A stretch of DNA of 35,183 nucleotides from Bdellovibrionales bacterium RIFOXYC1_FULL_37_79. GTDB taxonomy: Bacteria; Bdellovibrionota; Bacteriovoracia; Bacteriovoracales; Bacteriovoracaceae. Shown one piece after another: positions 1-7,869 of this stretch (the first letter of the stretch is position 1; each line of letters starts with the position of its first letter). The DNA lies in contig MEQB01000066.1 of the NCBI GenBank assembly GCA_001770015.1, positions 1 to 35,183 on the forward strand, read 5' to 3'. The notes under the pieces are model-generated. The model had not been told where the DNA came from and did not search any database. It was given only the letters and a program-made list of their open reading frames with translations. Both the position numbers and the translations under genes were made by a program.

Positions 1-2
1 AA

Positions 3-143
3 AATCAAGTGATTAAGCTTGGCGTATTTAAAATGAATCAAAGAGCTATGAAGCTTTATCGCCGGCTTGGATTCAAGGTAGTTGAAGAAAGTGAAACTCA
101 CTATATGATGAAATATGAACTTCAAAAAGGACAAGAACGATGA
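3..143 (+). CDS. GNAT-family N-acetyltransferase, C-terminal fragment
   Basis: This is the 3' end of a gene that begins outside the window; 46 codons are visible. The translated tail contains NQRAMKLYRRLGFKVVEE followed by a short beta strand (YMMKYEL). That is the usual end of a GNAT acetyltransferase: helix, then the LYxxxGF turn, then the last strand pair. GNAT enzymes move an acetyl group from acetyl-CoA to an amine, but the substrate cannot be told from this fragment. The stop codon overlaps the start of the next gene (ATGA at 140-143), so the downstream small gene is probably translationally coupled. The family call rests on the tail motif alone. Confidence 0.7.
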   Translation, partial: NQVIKLGVFKMNQRAMKLYRRLGFKVVEESETHYMMKYELQKGQER

Positions 144-325
144 AAGAAAAAATCCTGGAAAAAATTAATGAGAAAATTTTCATGGATGGAGAAAAGAAAA
201 AGATCAAGTGTGCCGATGCGTTGCAGATAGCCAAGGAATTGGGGATCAACCCCAAAGAAGTGGGGCTATGTTGCAACAAAAATGACATTAAACTGGCTAA
301 TTGTCAGCTGGGTTGTTTCAAATAA
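140..325 (+). CDS. Small cysteine-containing protein in a MobB-like operon
   Basis: A 61-aa soluble protein that begins inside the stop of the upstream GNAT gene (ATGA) and ends inside the start of the next gene (TAATG). The N-terminal third is a lysine-rich helix. The rest (about residues 24-61) reads as a compact helical domain, with cysteines in KIKCADA, GLCCNKN and NCQLGCF. As I recall, short domains ending in NCQLGCF-like tails occur beside or fused to molybdenum-cofactor proteins in related bacteria; this is memory, not a search result. Double overlap with a MobB-like gene suggests a shared role, perhaps as a small winged-helix or metal-binding partner. The function is unknown. Confidence 0.6.
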   Translation: MKEKILEKINEKIFMDGEKKKIKCADALQIAKELGINPKEVGLCCNKNDIKLANCQLGCFK

Positions 326-771
326 TGGATACCAGACCCCTATATGAACGGGTCATCTTGGTGGGCTCAACTGCGAGAAAAGCAGGTAAGACTACTTACG
401 TCACCAATTTTCTTAAAACCAATAAAGGGAGATTTATTGCCATTAAAATTCAAACTTCATTAAAGTATGAAAAATTTGAAATTTTCAAGGAAGCTATCTG
501 TGGATTGGAAAATGATACCCAGAAATATTTAAAAAGTGGCGCCAAGGATGCTTACCTTATCAATGCTCCCGCAGATAAGATTATGGAAGCGTTTATGACA
601 CTTTATAAAAGTATTGATCCAAGCAGTCCTATTATCTGCGAGTCGACCTCACTTATAAAATATATAAAACCAAAGAAATTCATTTTGTTCTACAAGATTG
701 ATGCAAAAAAAAACAAACCGGATGTTGATTTATTTATTTCTATGGCCGATGAAATAATAAAAATCAGTTAA
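325..771 (+). CDS. MobB-like P-loop nucleotide-binding protein
   Basis: About 148 aa if it starts at the ATG at 325, which shares bases with the preceding TAA (TAATG). I prefer this to the upstream TTG at 301. The N-terminus VILVGSTARKAGKTT is a strand plus a P-loop of the degenerate GSxxxKAGKTT kind seen in MobB and related small GTP-binding proteins. A later FYKIDAKKNKPDVDLF stretch would fit a base-binding or late beta strand. MobB proteins are accessory factors in molybdopterin guanine dinucleotide synthesis. Substrate residues are not clear here, so a general MobB-like P-loop protein is the safe call. Its 3' end overlaps the convergent Crp/Fnr gene by 4 bp. Confidence 0.55.
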   Translation: MDTRPLYERVILVGSTARKAGKTTYVTNFLKTNKGRFIAIKIQTSLKYEKFEIFKEAICGLENDTQKYLKSGAKDAYLINAPADKIMEAFMTLYKSIDPSSPIICESTSLIKYIKPKKFILFYKIDAKKNKPDVDLFISMADEIIKIS

Positions 772-1349
772 GTTTTCTTCTTGGCCAAAATTCTATTCAG
801 GGAAGATGGGTCAATGCCTAGATACATAGCGATTTGATATTGAGGAATCCGGTTAACCATTTCGGGATGTTCATTTCTAAACAATTCATATCTTTTTTCC
901 GCTTTATACATCAGAAATTGATATTCCCGATCCTCCTTGATGAAAAATTCCTTGTCATCTAAAACCTTGGTGATTTTATACCAGCATATATGGCCATCCA
1001 GGAGTTTTTCATAGTCTTTATATTTTGCGACATAAAAAATACAATCCTCCATGCATTCAATGTTCATTTTGGATTTTTCTCGGAGGACTATTGAACGATA
1101 GTGACCAGTGGTTTGTCCCTCTTGCCTGAAACCTTTTATATATTCCTGACCGTTGGATTTCAGGTAAAATTCCTTGATCAGACCTTTGACGATGATTGCG
1201 AAATCATCATTGATTTCATCAAATTTGCCAAAGTAAGCCCCTTTTTTAAGTTTCAATTCTTTCATAAAGCTTATGGCCTTTGTTTTTTCCTCCGGAGGAA
1301 TAGGGCATATTTTCTCAAGATTTGCAAAGATGCTTGGCCAGTGACTCAT
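768..1349 (-). CDS. Crp/Fnr-family transcriptional regulator
   Basis: About 193 aa from the ATG at 1349, which has a GAGG six bases upstream; an ATG at 1367 is also possible. The N-terminal half (about residues 15-115) is a cyclic-nucleotide-binding-type beta roll: ELKLKKGAYFGK, then DDFAIIVKGLIKEFYL. A long linker helix follows. The C-terminus RIPQYQIAMYLGIDPSSLNR is the recognition helix-turn-helix of the Crp/Fnr group best known from Bacteroidetes-type regulators. No cysteines are placed for an Fnr iron-sulfur cluster, so the effector is unknown. A closely similar but broken copy lies directly upstream at 1431-1854. It probably regulates locally or acts on nearby accessory genes, but the sequence does not show a target. 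Confidence 0.8.
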   Translation of the reverse strand: MSHWPSIFANLEKICPIPPEEKTKAISFMKELKLKKGAYFGKFDEINDDFAIIVKGLIKEFYLKSNGQEYIKGFRQEGQTTGHYRSIVLREKSKMNIECMEDCIFYVAKYKDYEKLLDGHICWYKITKVLDDKEFFIKEDREYQFLMYKAEKRYELFRNEHPEMVNRIPQYQIAMYLGIDPSSLNRILAKKKT

Positions 1350-1430
1350 GAAAAACCTCATAATCAAGTGAAACTTTGAATTAATATAATCAGTTTACAA
1401 TCATGGTGTGAAAAATGGAAATAACAAATT

Positions 1431-1854
1431 TTAGATTTTTTTAGATTTTAATTTAGCGATGATACGATTTAAGGAAGAAGGATCAATTCCCAGATACATA
1501 GCGATCTGGTTTTGGGGTACCCGATTAACTAAATCGGGGTAGTTTTGATAGAATAATTCATATCGCTTTTGGGCCTTGCACATTAGAAATTGATACTCCC
1601 TATCTTCCTTTATAAAAAATTCCCGGTCACTGAAAATCCTTGATATACTCCTGTCCATTGGATTTTATGAAGCTTTCTTTTACCAGACGTTTGACGATGA
1701 TTGCAAAGTCATCATTGATTTCATTAAATTTGCCAAAATAATCCCCTTTTTTAAGTTTCACTTCCTCCATAGAGCTCATTGCCTTTTCTTTTTCTTCCGG
1801 GGGGATAGGGCAAATCGTTTCAAGAGTGTGAAAAAATGTCTTTAAATGACTCAT
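1431..1854 (-). pseudogene. Degraded tandem paralogue of the Crp/Fnr regulator
   Basis: Two reading-frame pieces match the neighbouring regulator in order. The N-terminal piece (to about 1628) ends NGQEYIKDFQ then stop. The C-terminal piece resumes at EFFIKEDREYQFLM and ends with an intact-looking helix-turn-helix (RVPQNQIAMYLGIDPSSLNR). Against the intact gene, about 168 bp are missing between the bases equivalent to 958 and 1125. A one-base length change nearby destroys the frame, so TGA follows the junction at once. The surviving parts still align closely, which suggests recent loss. The C-terminal piece could be a free DNA-binding fragment if translated, but no good start site is seen for it. 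Confidence 0.8.
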
Positions 1855-1919
1855 AAAAAAAACCAGTATGTTGATAATAATCAATTTAAAAAGGCATACT
1901 AACCATTTAGTTTAGAAAC

Positions 1920-3116
1920 ATGAATAAGATATATAGAACTACAATGTTAAATTTTTTAAATGATTATCCTCATATTCGACTTGCCAGGCAAGAGGACAAT
2001 GAACAACTTCTAAGTTTTGTAAAAAAAATAAAAATGGTCACCCATCAGACTATCCTGGCCCATAAGCGGGAACCTGATTTTTTTGCCTTTAGTCGTCTGT
2101 CGGGAAATCCAAGTTTGATTTTTATTATGGAAAATCAGGATCAATCAATTGGTGGGTATGGGATGCTTACCAAAAAGAAGGTCTATATTGAGGGAGAATT
2201 AAAGACTGTGGGATACCTGACGGATATTAGAATTTCCGATTCACTACATCGCAAAACCAGGTTTGAGTGGCGAAGTCTGTATCATGAAATGTTGAGAAAT
2301 AAACATTTGATCGAAGAAATCGCAGATTGTTTCTGCTTTTATTCAATTATTATGAGCGATAACCAGCAGTCGCTAAATGCTTTTACCAAGGGGAAAAGAG
2401 GGGTTATTTATCGTAACTTTTGTAACTTTAAAAGTGTGAATATCTTATTTCGATATAATATCTTTAAAAAAATAAATGACTTGGAAATTCGTGAAAATTA
2501 TTTTGTGAACGCAGCTAGTGAGGATGATTTACCCGAAATTAGAAATTTTCTACATTCTGAAAATAAAAGTAAAACATTTGGGTATAACTTTTGTGCAGAC
2601 GGTGAAGATGAGTTGATTAAGAGGTTTCGAAACTGGGATCAATTCAGCATATCGTCTTTTATCTTGGTAAAGGATAAAAGTAATAAAATTGTTGCCTGTA
2701 CAGCGCCGCAAATGTTCTCTTCCAATAAGTCATTAATTATTGAAAAATTGAACTTCAAATTCCGCTTATTGGGATTGGTAACAGGAATGTTCGGACTACC
2801 CAAACTAGTCAAAGGTGAAGAGCTGAAAATTTGTTTTTTAACTCATTTGGAAATCTCTTCTCACTTATCATTCTTAATAAGAAAAAAGATATTTTTGCTT
2901 ATCATTGAATATTGGTTTAGGCATAAACCTCCCAAGGCACACCATATGCTTTCATTTTATGATTATCAATACAACGATTTTTCATCCATGTTGAAGGAAT
3001 ATGGATATTTTCACCTGGTGAATGATGGAAGCATCTATGAAGTTTCTCCTGTCGAAGACAGTTTGAAACCAGTCATTTTTTCAGATCGGATCAGTCACGA
3101 AATGGCATTAAGCTGA
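1920..3116 (+). CDS. Divergent GNAT-like acetyltransferase, probable
   Basis: 398 aa, no signal peptide or membrane segment. The first half looks like a GNAT domain: an N-terminal HIRLARQEDNEQLLSFV strand-helix start, a central GGYGM strand, then GYLTDIRISDSLHRKTRF, which resembles the strand-4/acetyl-CoA loop region of GNATs. The expected (R/Q)xxGxG/A loop is degenerate (LHRKTRF), so catalysis is not assured. The second half (from about residue 195) may be a second, weaker GNAT-like domain, as in other double-GNAT proteins. The last 26 codons lie in a 159-bp segment repeated 870 bp downstream. The gene faces Crp remnants on the left and ends over a convergent remnant tail. Substrate unknown. 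Confidence 0.55.
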   Translation: MNKIYRTTMLNFLNDYPHIRLARQEDNEQLLSFVKKIKMVTHQTILAHKREPDFFAFSRLSGNPSLIFIMENQDQSIGGYGMLTKKKVYIEGELKTVGYLTDIRISDSLHRKTRFEWRSLYHEMLRNKHLIEEIADCFCFYSIIMSDNQQSLNAFTKGKRGVIYRNFCNFKSVNILFRYNIFKKINDLEIRENYFVNAASEDDLPEIRNFLHSENKSKTFGYNFCADGEDELIKRFRNWDQFSISSFILVKDKSNKIVACTAPQMFSSNKSLIIEKLNFKFRLLGLVTGMFGLPKLVKGEELKICFLTHLEISSHLSFLIRKKIFLLIIEYWFRHKPPKAHHMLSFYDYQYNDFSSMLKEYGYFHLVNDGSIYEVSPVEDSLKPVIFSDRISHEMALS

Positions 3117-3194
3117 TAGTTTGGGATCGTGTCTTTTGAAAAATAAAAAGATTGAGGTTATCCCTACAAAAACCAAGGGGATCAAAAAAAATAA
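3036..3194. repeat. 159-bp direct repeat, copy 1
   Basis: The segment matches 3906-4064 without gaps at a fixed offset of 870 bp. I count about 14 mismatches in 159, and most lie in the first 25 bases. It contains the last codons of the GNAT-like gene on the plus strand and the last codons of a convergent reading frame on the minus strand. The convergent ends share the sequence around GGCATTAAGCTGATAG. Confidence 0.9.
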
Positions 3195-3329
3195 AAAATT
3201 GGTCCAAAATTGTCTGTTGAACACTTTTAATTTTAACCTGTTGGCTTGTTCTCGTATTTTTCCTTTCTTTTTTACCCGATCATTTAAAATCAGTTGAATA
3301 ACAGCAAATTCTAGTGCTATACATCGATG
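3108..3329 (-). pseudogene. Remnant C-terminus of a membrane protein
   Basis: On the minus strand this stretch is open for 73 codons but has no start. It reads as a charged segment (LNDRVKKKGKIREQANRLK), then FNRQFWTNFLFFLIPLVF, a membrane helix, ending KRHDPKLSA. The charged coiled region followed by a terminal helix resembles the membrane anchor of GldG-type ABC transporter accessory proteins, but that match is by eye and weak. Its final 25 residues are almost identical to the end of the MFS transporter at 3978-5243, because both ends lie in the 159-bp repeat. Upstream of about 3195 the two are unrelated. I read it as a tail left by a rearrangement. Confidence 0.5.
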
Positions 3330-3415
3330 TCAACCACTAATAGCCTTAAGAGCTCATGTTAAAGAATAAGATAAAACATAAGTTTGGGGGCAATATCATT
3401 ATTCGGAGGAATTTT

Positions 3416-3895
3416 ATGTTAAGATCATTATTTTTAGTTATAAGTACGATTTGGGTTATGAATGTTTGCGCAGAAGCCGTCTTGATTCAAGATTGGACCA
3501 CCACATCTGAAATTGAAATTGAGGGTGTTACTATCAGTTTCAGTTATCAAAAATACCTTCATACTTATATGAGCAACAAACCACATACTTGGACTACTGC
3601 AAATCCTGTTTTTATTAACGTAAGTGGTGGGATTGCTGCTGATGCTAGAGAAATCAGGGTTGTTCTTAATAATGACATAAGAGGAGATTTGGTCTGTGGT
3701 CTTATGCCTAATTCGAGAACTGAAGGCCAAATCGTGGATTTAAAAAGAGCAACTGAAGGTCATTTTTATGCCCAGCTTGAAAGTATTATACTCACAGATG
3801 TTCCTTATTGCCATAATGAATATAGCGTCGGTCAGAGAGTTGCGATTGTTATTGATGGCAAATGGCTTCCAGAATTTAATGCATCAATTCATTAA
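3416..3895 (+). CDS. Small secreted protein of unknown function
   Basis: 159 aa from the ATG at 3416, chosen because CGGAGGA lies six bases upstream; the open frame extends to 3356 without a better start. The N-terminus MLRSLFLVISTIWVMNVCAEA is a signal peptide with likely cleavage after CAEA. The mature protein is predicted to be all beta, with two further cysteines (LVCGL and PYCHN) that could form a disulfide in the periplasm. I recognise no family. The gene lies between the two copies of the 159-bp repeat, so it probably arrived or was shuffled with that rearrangement. A similar overall plan (short, exported, two cysteines) is seen in the gene at 21712-22110, but I see no clear sequence similarity. 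Confidence 0.75.
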   Translation: MLRSLFLVISTIWVMNVCAEAVLIQDWTTTSEIEIEGVTISFSYQKYLHTYMSNKPHTWTTANPVFINVSGGIAADAREIRVVLNNDIRGDLVCGLMPNSRTEGQIVDLKRATEGHFYAQLESIILTDVPYCHNEYSVGQRVAIVIDGKWLPEFNASIH

Positions 3896-3905
3896 TCAGG
3901 TAAAT

Positions 3906-3986
3906 TATGAGGTGTCCTCGATCGAAGACAGTTGGAAACCAGTCATTTTTTCAGACCGGATCACTCACGAAATGGCATTAAGCTGA
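3906..3986 (+). pseudogene. Orphan C-terminal tail of the GNAT-like gene
   Basis: Beginning 11 bp after the secreted-protein gene, this stretch encodes YEVSSIEDSWKPVIFSD and continues to HEMALS. It differs from the end of the GNAT-like gene (YEVSPVEDSLKPVIFSD) at only a few residues. Nothing upstream of 3906 resembles the rest of that gene. It is the coding part of repeat copy 2 and has no plausible start of its own. Confidence 0.75.
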
Positions 3987-4064
3987 TAGTTTGGGATCGT
4001 GTCTTTTTATAAATAAAAAAATTGAGGTTATCCCTACAAAAATCAAGGGGATCAAAAAAGATAA
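3906..4064. repeat. 159-bp direct repeat, copy 2
   Basis: This is the second copy of the segment at 3036-3194, at a gap-free offset of 870 bp. It carries the orphan GNAT tail on the plus strand and the last codons of the MFS transporter (LIPLIFVGITSIFLF to the stop) on the minus strand. Beyond 4064 the sequence is transporter coding DNA with no match to the region after copy 1. Confidence 0.9.
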
Positions 4065-5243
4065 TTTAATACCCTGGCTTCGAGCAAGGCTTGATCCCCA
4101 ATGTTCAAATAAAAAACTGATCAGGAGTGCAATGGCACCGGTGGTTACCTTTAAAAATAAATTATAAAAGGCATGATAGATGGGAGCCGTGGCCTTGCCA
4201 GCCGGTTCATGGTCAACACTCTTGGCAAGCAGTACGTAGGTCAATACCAAAGTTTGGCCAATCCCAATCCCACAAAAGATACAACTTCCCAGATAAAGTG
4301 CAATAAGCAGATGCATGTTAGAAAAAAAACCCATGAGTCCAATTAAAATCAAAGAAGCAATGAAGAAAAAAAAGGAATAAAACATCCACTTCAGCGATCC
4401 CATGGCCTTGATCATTTTAGAAGCCAGTGGGGTGCAGATGGCGGCAAAAAACACGCTGATACCCACAGCATAAGAGGTATAGCTATGAGGTTTTTTTAGC
4501 AGGACTTCGGTAATATAGGGAGCAATAAAGGTGAAATAAGTATAAACACTGTTAGCTGCCAGTATACAAAGCAAAGATATGAGAAAAAAAGTGTTTTTAA
4601 AAACCAGGCTAAAATCCTTTAATAATGACTGATTATTTTTTTCATTTTGACCTACTTCTTTAAAAGGTAATAAGAAGGTGGAAATCATCATAAATATAAA
4701 CCCGATGATCGTAAAAAAAGTAATTGTATTTTGAATTCCAATGAGATTGACAATAAATCCACTCATACCAAGCGACAAAGCACCTCCAATGATCATGCCA
4801 AAAGTAACATAAGTGGAGTAGAGGGATTTATCGTGATCGTTTTTGGCGAGCACCGGAAGTAATGATAGAAAGCTGGTTTGATATAAGGAACAGCAGAGCA
4901 AATTAATGATAAGTAGTCCCAGAAGAATGATTAAATTACCCATATCAGTGACCTGATTATAGATAGGATTAAATGGAGCCAGGGAAAAAATCGAAAAAGA
5001 AATGACCGCAATTAGTTGAAAGAGAAATCGTTTTTTTATCTGAGAGATGTACCTTCCCAAAAAAGGATCAATCATGGCATTGAGAACTTGGGAGAGGGCA
5101 ATGGCCAGTCCTATGAGGGTCAAATCCTTAAAAAAAAGATAAGGCTGGTTGGCAGGGGAGATATAGGGCATCAGCCACATCCCTGTAACCCTTAAAGTAC
5201 AAACATACCCAATGTTACCAATAAGAAACGCCCACTTTATCAA
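3978..5243 (-). CDS. MFS transporter, GPH (sugar:cation symporter)-like
   Basis: 421 aa with about 12 hydrophobic segments. The start is a TTG at 5243, supported by GAGGAAG upstream on the minus strand. The segment LSQVLNAMIDPFLGRYISQ matches the loop 2-3 motif of the glycoside-pentoside-hexuronide symporter group (D/A-x-x-DPxxGxxxD). The second half has KATAPIYHAFYNLFLKVTTGAIAL, typical of helix 10-11 in the same group. These inner-membrane carriers import sugars or related solutes with a cation; the substrate here is unknown. The last 25 residues are shared with the remnant at 3108-3329 through a repeat, so the C-terminal helix may have been replaced by recombination. No sugar-metabolism genes are adjacent. 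Confidence 0.75.
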   Translation of the reverse strand: MIKWAFLIGNIGYVCTLRVTGMWLMPYISPANQPYLFFKDLTLIGLAIALSQVLNAMIDPFLGRYISQIKKRFLFQLIAVISFSIFSLAPFNPIYNQVTDMGNLIILLGLLIINLLCCSLYQTSFLSLLPVLAKNDHDKSLYSTYVTFGMIIGGALSLGMSGFIVNLIGIQNTITFFTIIGFIFMMISTFLLPFKEVGQNEKNNQSLLKDFSLVFKNTFFLISLLCILAANSVYTYFTFIAPYITEVLLKKPHSYTSYAVGISVFFAAICTPLASKMIKAMGSLKWMFYSFFFFIASLILIGLMGFFSNMHLLIALYLGSCIFCGIGIGQTLVLTYVLLAKSVDHEPAGKATAPIYHAFYNLFLKVTTGAIALLISFLFEHWGSSLARSQGIKLSFLIPLIFVGITSIFLFIKRHDPKLSA

Positions 5244-5273
5244 ACTACTTCCTCTCTATTTTTAAAAAGCTTA

Positions 5274-5777
5274 TCAGTCGTCTTGCTTCTTTTTCGCATT
5301 TTGCATGTTCTGTTCATTTTTCTTGCGTTGATCCTCGTAGTGCTTTTCTATTTCACAGGCGTTTTCCACAACCTTGTATTTACACAAAAGTTTTATCTTT
5401 TGTTGTTGTATCTCAAGAGTCTTTTGGCATGGAATTTCTTTTTCTTTTTGGCACTCTTCTTCATGCTTTTTGGCGGCGGTATCCAGGATAGTAATTTCTT
5501 TTTGATATTTTTCAAAATTCTCCCTACTAAACTCAAATTTTTTAGTATTCATTTCTCGCTGAAGTTTGCGCTCTTTTAGTTCCTGGTTGGTATAAAACTT
5601 CTTGGTTGGGACCTTGGTTTTTGGGGGTGTTTTTTTGACCTTATATTTTTCCTGATATTCTTTAATTAATTTTTGCGTTTCACCATCAATTTGGGGGTCG
5701 AGGGGTAAAGTTGGAACTTGCGAATAGGCGACTAAAATAAAAAAAGAGACGGCTAGCGTTAATGTCATTATTTTCAT
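5274..5777 (-). CDS. Secreted lysine/glutamate-rich coiled-coil protein
   Basis: 167 aa with an ATG at 5777 preceded by AAGAGG. Residues 1-20 (MKIMTLTLAVSFFILVAYSQ) form a signal peptide. The mature chain begins with a proline-rich stretch (VPTLPLDPQ), followed by a long charged helical region rich in K, E and Q that runs to the end. There are four cysteines (EECQ, IPCQ, LLCK, NACE), which could pair in the periplasm. No enzyme motif is visible. The minus-strand order places it upstream of the MFS gene (30 bp gap), so the two may be cotranscribed. It is divergent from the ClpX-like gene. Function unknown. Confidence 0.7.
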   Translation of the reverse strand: MKIMTLTLAVSFFILVAYSQVPTLPLDPQIDGETQKLIKEYQEKYKVKKTPPKTKVPTKKFYTNQELKERKLQREMNTKKFEFSRENFEKYQKEITILDTAAKKHEEECQKEKEIPCQKTLEIQQQKIKLLCKYKVVENACEIEKHYEDQRKKNEQNMQNAKKKQDD

Positions 5778-5900
5778 TTGAACCTCTTATTTAAGTTTTA
5801 AAATATTATATAGTGTCCTATTACTGAGTCGTAAGGCACTGTGCGTCTTTGCCATTGTAATTTTTTTTAGGTACTTAAGGTAAAAGAAATGGAGATCCGA

Positions 5901-7214
5901 ATGACTGACGATGATAAAAAAGAAAAGCTTCCTTCCCCTAAAGAAATTCAAAATGAGATCGAAGCATTGATGCGAAATAAATTTGGAAAAAATATACAAA
6001 TCATAGCTCAGCCTTTCGACTTTAATGATGCCTCTAAACCTGAACAAGACAAACAAATGGATGAGGATATAATTGACAGTAAGGAGTTTGATCTAAATTT
6101 TAATCTGACCCCAAAACAAGTAAAAGAATTTCTTGATCAATATGTTATTAAGCAAGATGAAGCCAAAAAGGCTTTAGCAATTGCGGTTTGTGACCATTAT
6201 AACCACGTCAGGGAATGTCATTTAAATAAGCTAAGTGGAACTACCGATAATGAGGATGACAATTATTCCAAACAAAATGTTCTAATGCTGGGGCCAACCG
6301 GAGTAGGAAAGACTTATTTAGTTAAAACTTTGGCCAAATTAATTGGTGTTCCATTTGTTAAGGCCGATGCCACCAAGTTTACTGAAATGGGATATGTTGG
6401 TGCCAATGTGGATGATTTGGTCAGAGATCTGGTGCGCATTGCGAAGGACAATATTGAACTCGCTCAGTATGGCATTATCTATTTTGATGAAGCCGATAAA
6501 ATTGCTGGAAATAAAAATACAGTTGGGAAGGATATAAGTGGTCGAGGGGTTCAATATGCCCTACTCAAGCTGATGGAGGAGACTGAAATTGATTTAAGAG
6601 GGGCACATGATGTTGCCAGCCAGATGCAAGCATTTATGGATTTTCAAAAAACCGGCAAACTAACTCCCAAAACCATAAACACCAAGCATATTCTTTTTAT
6701 TGTTAGTGGTGCTTTTTCAGGACTTGAAGAGTTGATTAAAAAAAGGCTCAAAGTCAGAACCATAGGTTTGAATATAACGGAAGAAAAAAATATTATAGAT
6801 GAAATGAATATTTTAGATAATGCTGTTACTAAGGATTTTATAGATTTTGGTTTTGAGCCTGAATTTATAGGAAGGTTGCCGGTTAGGCTTTCTTGTGTGA
6901 AGCTTTCGGCAGAAGATCTTTATAAAGTCCTAAAAGATTCCCGAGGATCGATTATTAATCAGTATGTGCAATCCTTCAAGTCTTTTGGCTTGCAAGTTAC
7001 GTTTGAAGATGAGGCGTTAGTGAGAATTGCCCAGCTTGCTTACTTGGAAAATACGGGGGCCCGTGCCTTGATGACGGTTTGTGAAAAAATATTTAGATCT
7101 TACAAGTTTGAGCTGCCGGGAACCACGATTCAATCTTTCAAGGTAACCAAGGCATTAGTGGATAATCCCGAACAAGAACTCCAAGCTATTTTAGCTCGTT
7201 CGATACATAATTAA
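5901..7214 (+). CDS. clpX: ClpX-like AAA+ unfoldase without the zinc-binding domain
   Basis: 437 aa from the ATG at 5901, which has GGAG six bases upstream; an in-frame ATG at 5889 lacks this. Walker A is GPTGVGKT (131-138) and Walker B ends YFDEADK (194-200). The pore loop GYVG is at 164-167, the GRGVQ arginine at 215 and the sensor-2 GAR at 386-388. IGL at 288-290 sits where ClpX carries the IGF ClpP-docking loop. The first about 65 residues are acidic and have no C4 zinc finger, which ClpX normally uses for adaptor and substrate recognition. It should unfold substrates with ATP, probably for ClpP. It may be a second ClpX with its own substrates; a standard ClpX could exist elsewhere. Confidence 0.88.
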   Translation: MTDDDKKEKLPSPKEIQNEIEALMRNKFGKNIQIIAQPFDFNDASKPEQDKQMDEDIIDSKEFDLNFNLTPKQVKEFLDQYVIKQDEAKKALAIAVCDHYNHVRECHLNKLSGTTDNEDDNYSKQNVLMLGPTGVGKTYLVKTLAKLIGVPFVKADATKFTEMGYVGANVDDLVRDLVRIAKDNIELAQYGIIYFDEADKIAGNKNTVGKDISGRGVQYALLKLMEETEIDLRGAHDVASQMQAFMDFQKTGKLTPKTINTKHILFIVSGAFSGLEELIKKRLKVRTIGLNITEEKNIIDEMNILDNAVTKDFIDFGFEPEFIGRLPVRLSCVKLSAEDLYKVLKDSRGSIINQYVQSFKSFGLQVTFEDEALVRIAQLAYLENTGARALMTVCEKIFRSYKFELPGTTIQSFKVTKALVDNPEQELQAILARSIHN

Positions 7215-7803
7215 AAATATACTTTCGAAATTCTAAAATCGTTTGCTCGGACTGTAAGGCTAAGAGGGTCTTGTTTTCAGGTAGGATATCATAGAGTAGC
7301 TTATCAAAAGAGTATTGAATGGTTTGCATGCCAAGGTAAAGTTGAATAAAAAAATCAATATTCTGGTTGAAGTAGTGCTCAATGAGGGCAAAAACGTCTT
7401 GATGATTGTCGTGAGCCTTACATCCCTGGCATATGCCATGATTTTCGATGTATTGGACATGACAAAAGGTTTCTTGACCAATAATAAATTCTCGTTCCTT
7501 GATATCTTCTGAGAATTTATCCATCATTTCGATGGCCAGATGGGGATGTTGTCCAAGCACGATGAAAAGTTTTTCATAAAACGTTAAATGGAGCGATATG
7601 AAAATAGTATCTTCCAGTAGATATTCCAGATATTCCTGGGTGGAATCGGAGGTTTCTTCCAGTTTTTTTAAGTCTTCTATGGCAAGGACAAAAGGTGAGT
7701 CAGGATGATTAATCATTTCGTCAAAGTAATGATTAAGCAGGGAAGGAGGGATCACATTTTCCGCCTTGGCAGGGGACTTTAAAAAATGACTGAAAATTTG
7801 CAT
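7186..7803 (-). CDS. Conserved hypothetical cytoplasmic protein with CxxC
   Basis: 205 aa; the ATG at 7803 has AGAGG seven bases upstream. The protein is soluble and largely helical, with no signal peptide. A CQGC motif (NHGICQGCKAHDNH) with nearby histidines and an upstream FCHVQYIENH could bind a metal, but this is only a suggestion from spacing. I recognise no family. Its 3' end overlaps the end of the convergent ClpX-like gene by 29 bp, and its 5' end is divergent from proC across a 66-bp gap. Confidence 0.7.
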   Translation of the reverse strand: MQIFSHFLKSPAKAENVIPPSLLNHYFDEMINHPDSPFVLAIEDLKKLEETSDSTQEYLEYLLEDTIFISLHLTFYEKLFIVLGQHPHLAIEMMDKFSEDIKEREFIIGQETFCHVQYIENHGICQGCKAHDNHQDVFALIEHYFNQNIDFFIQLYLGMQTIQYSFDKLLYDILPENKTLLALQSEQTILEFRKYIFNYVSNELK

Positions 7804-7869
7804 ATGTCACCTCTTAAATTTGTTATAGTATAATCATATCATAAAAAATTAAAAAACAAGGAGAATCGT

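Noticed and set aside
5787-6056. Minus-strand open frame over the ClpX-like start
   Set aside because: It runs antisense to the N-terminal coding region and has no credible protein features.
7806-7834. Promoter with TATAAT at 7829 for proC
   Set aside because: The -10 is good but the -35 is poor, and AT-rich DNA gives such matches often.
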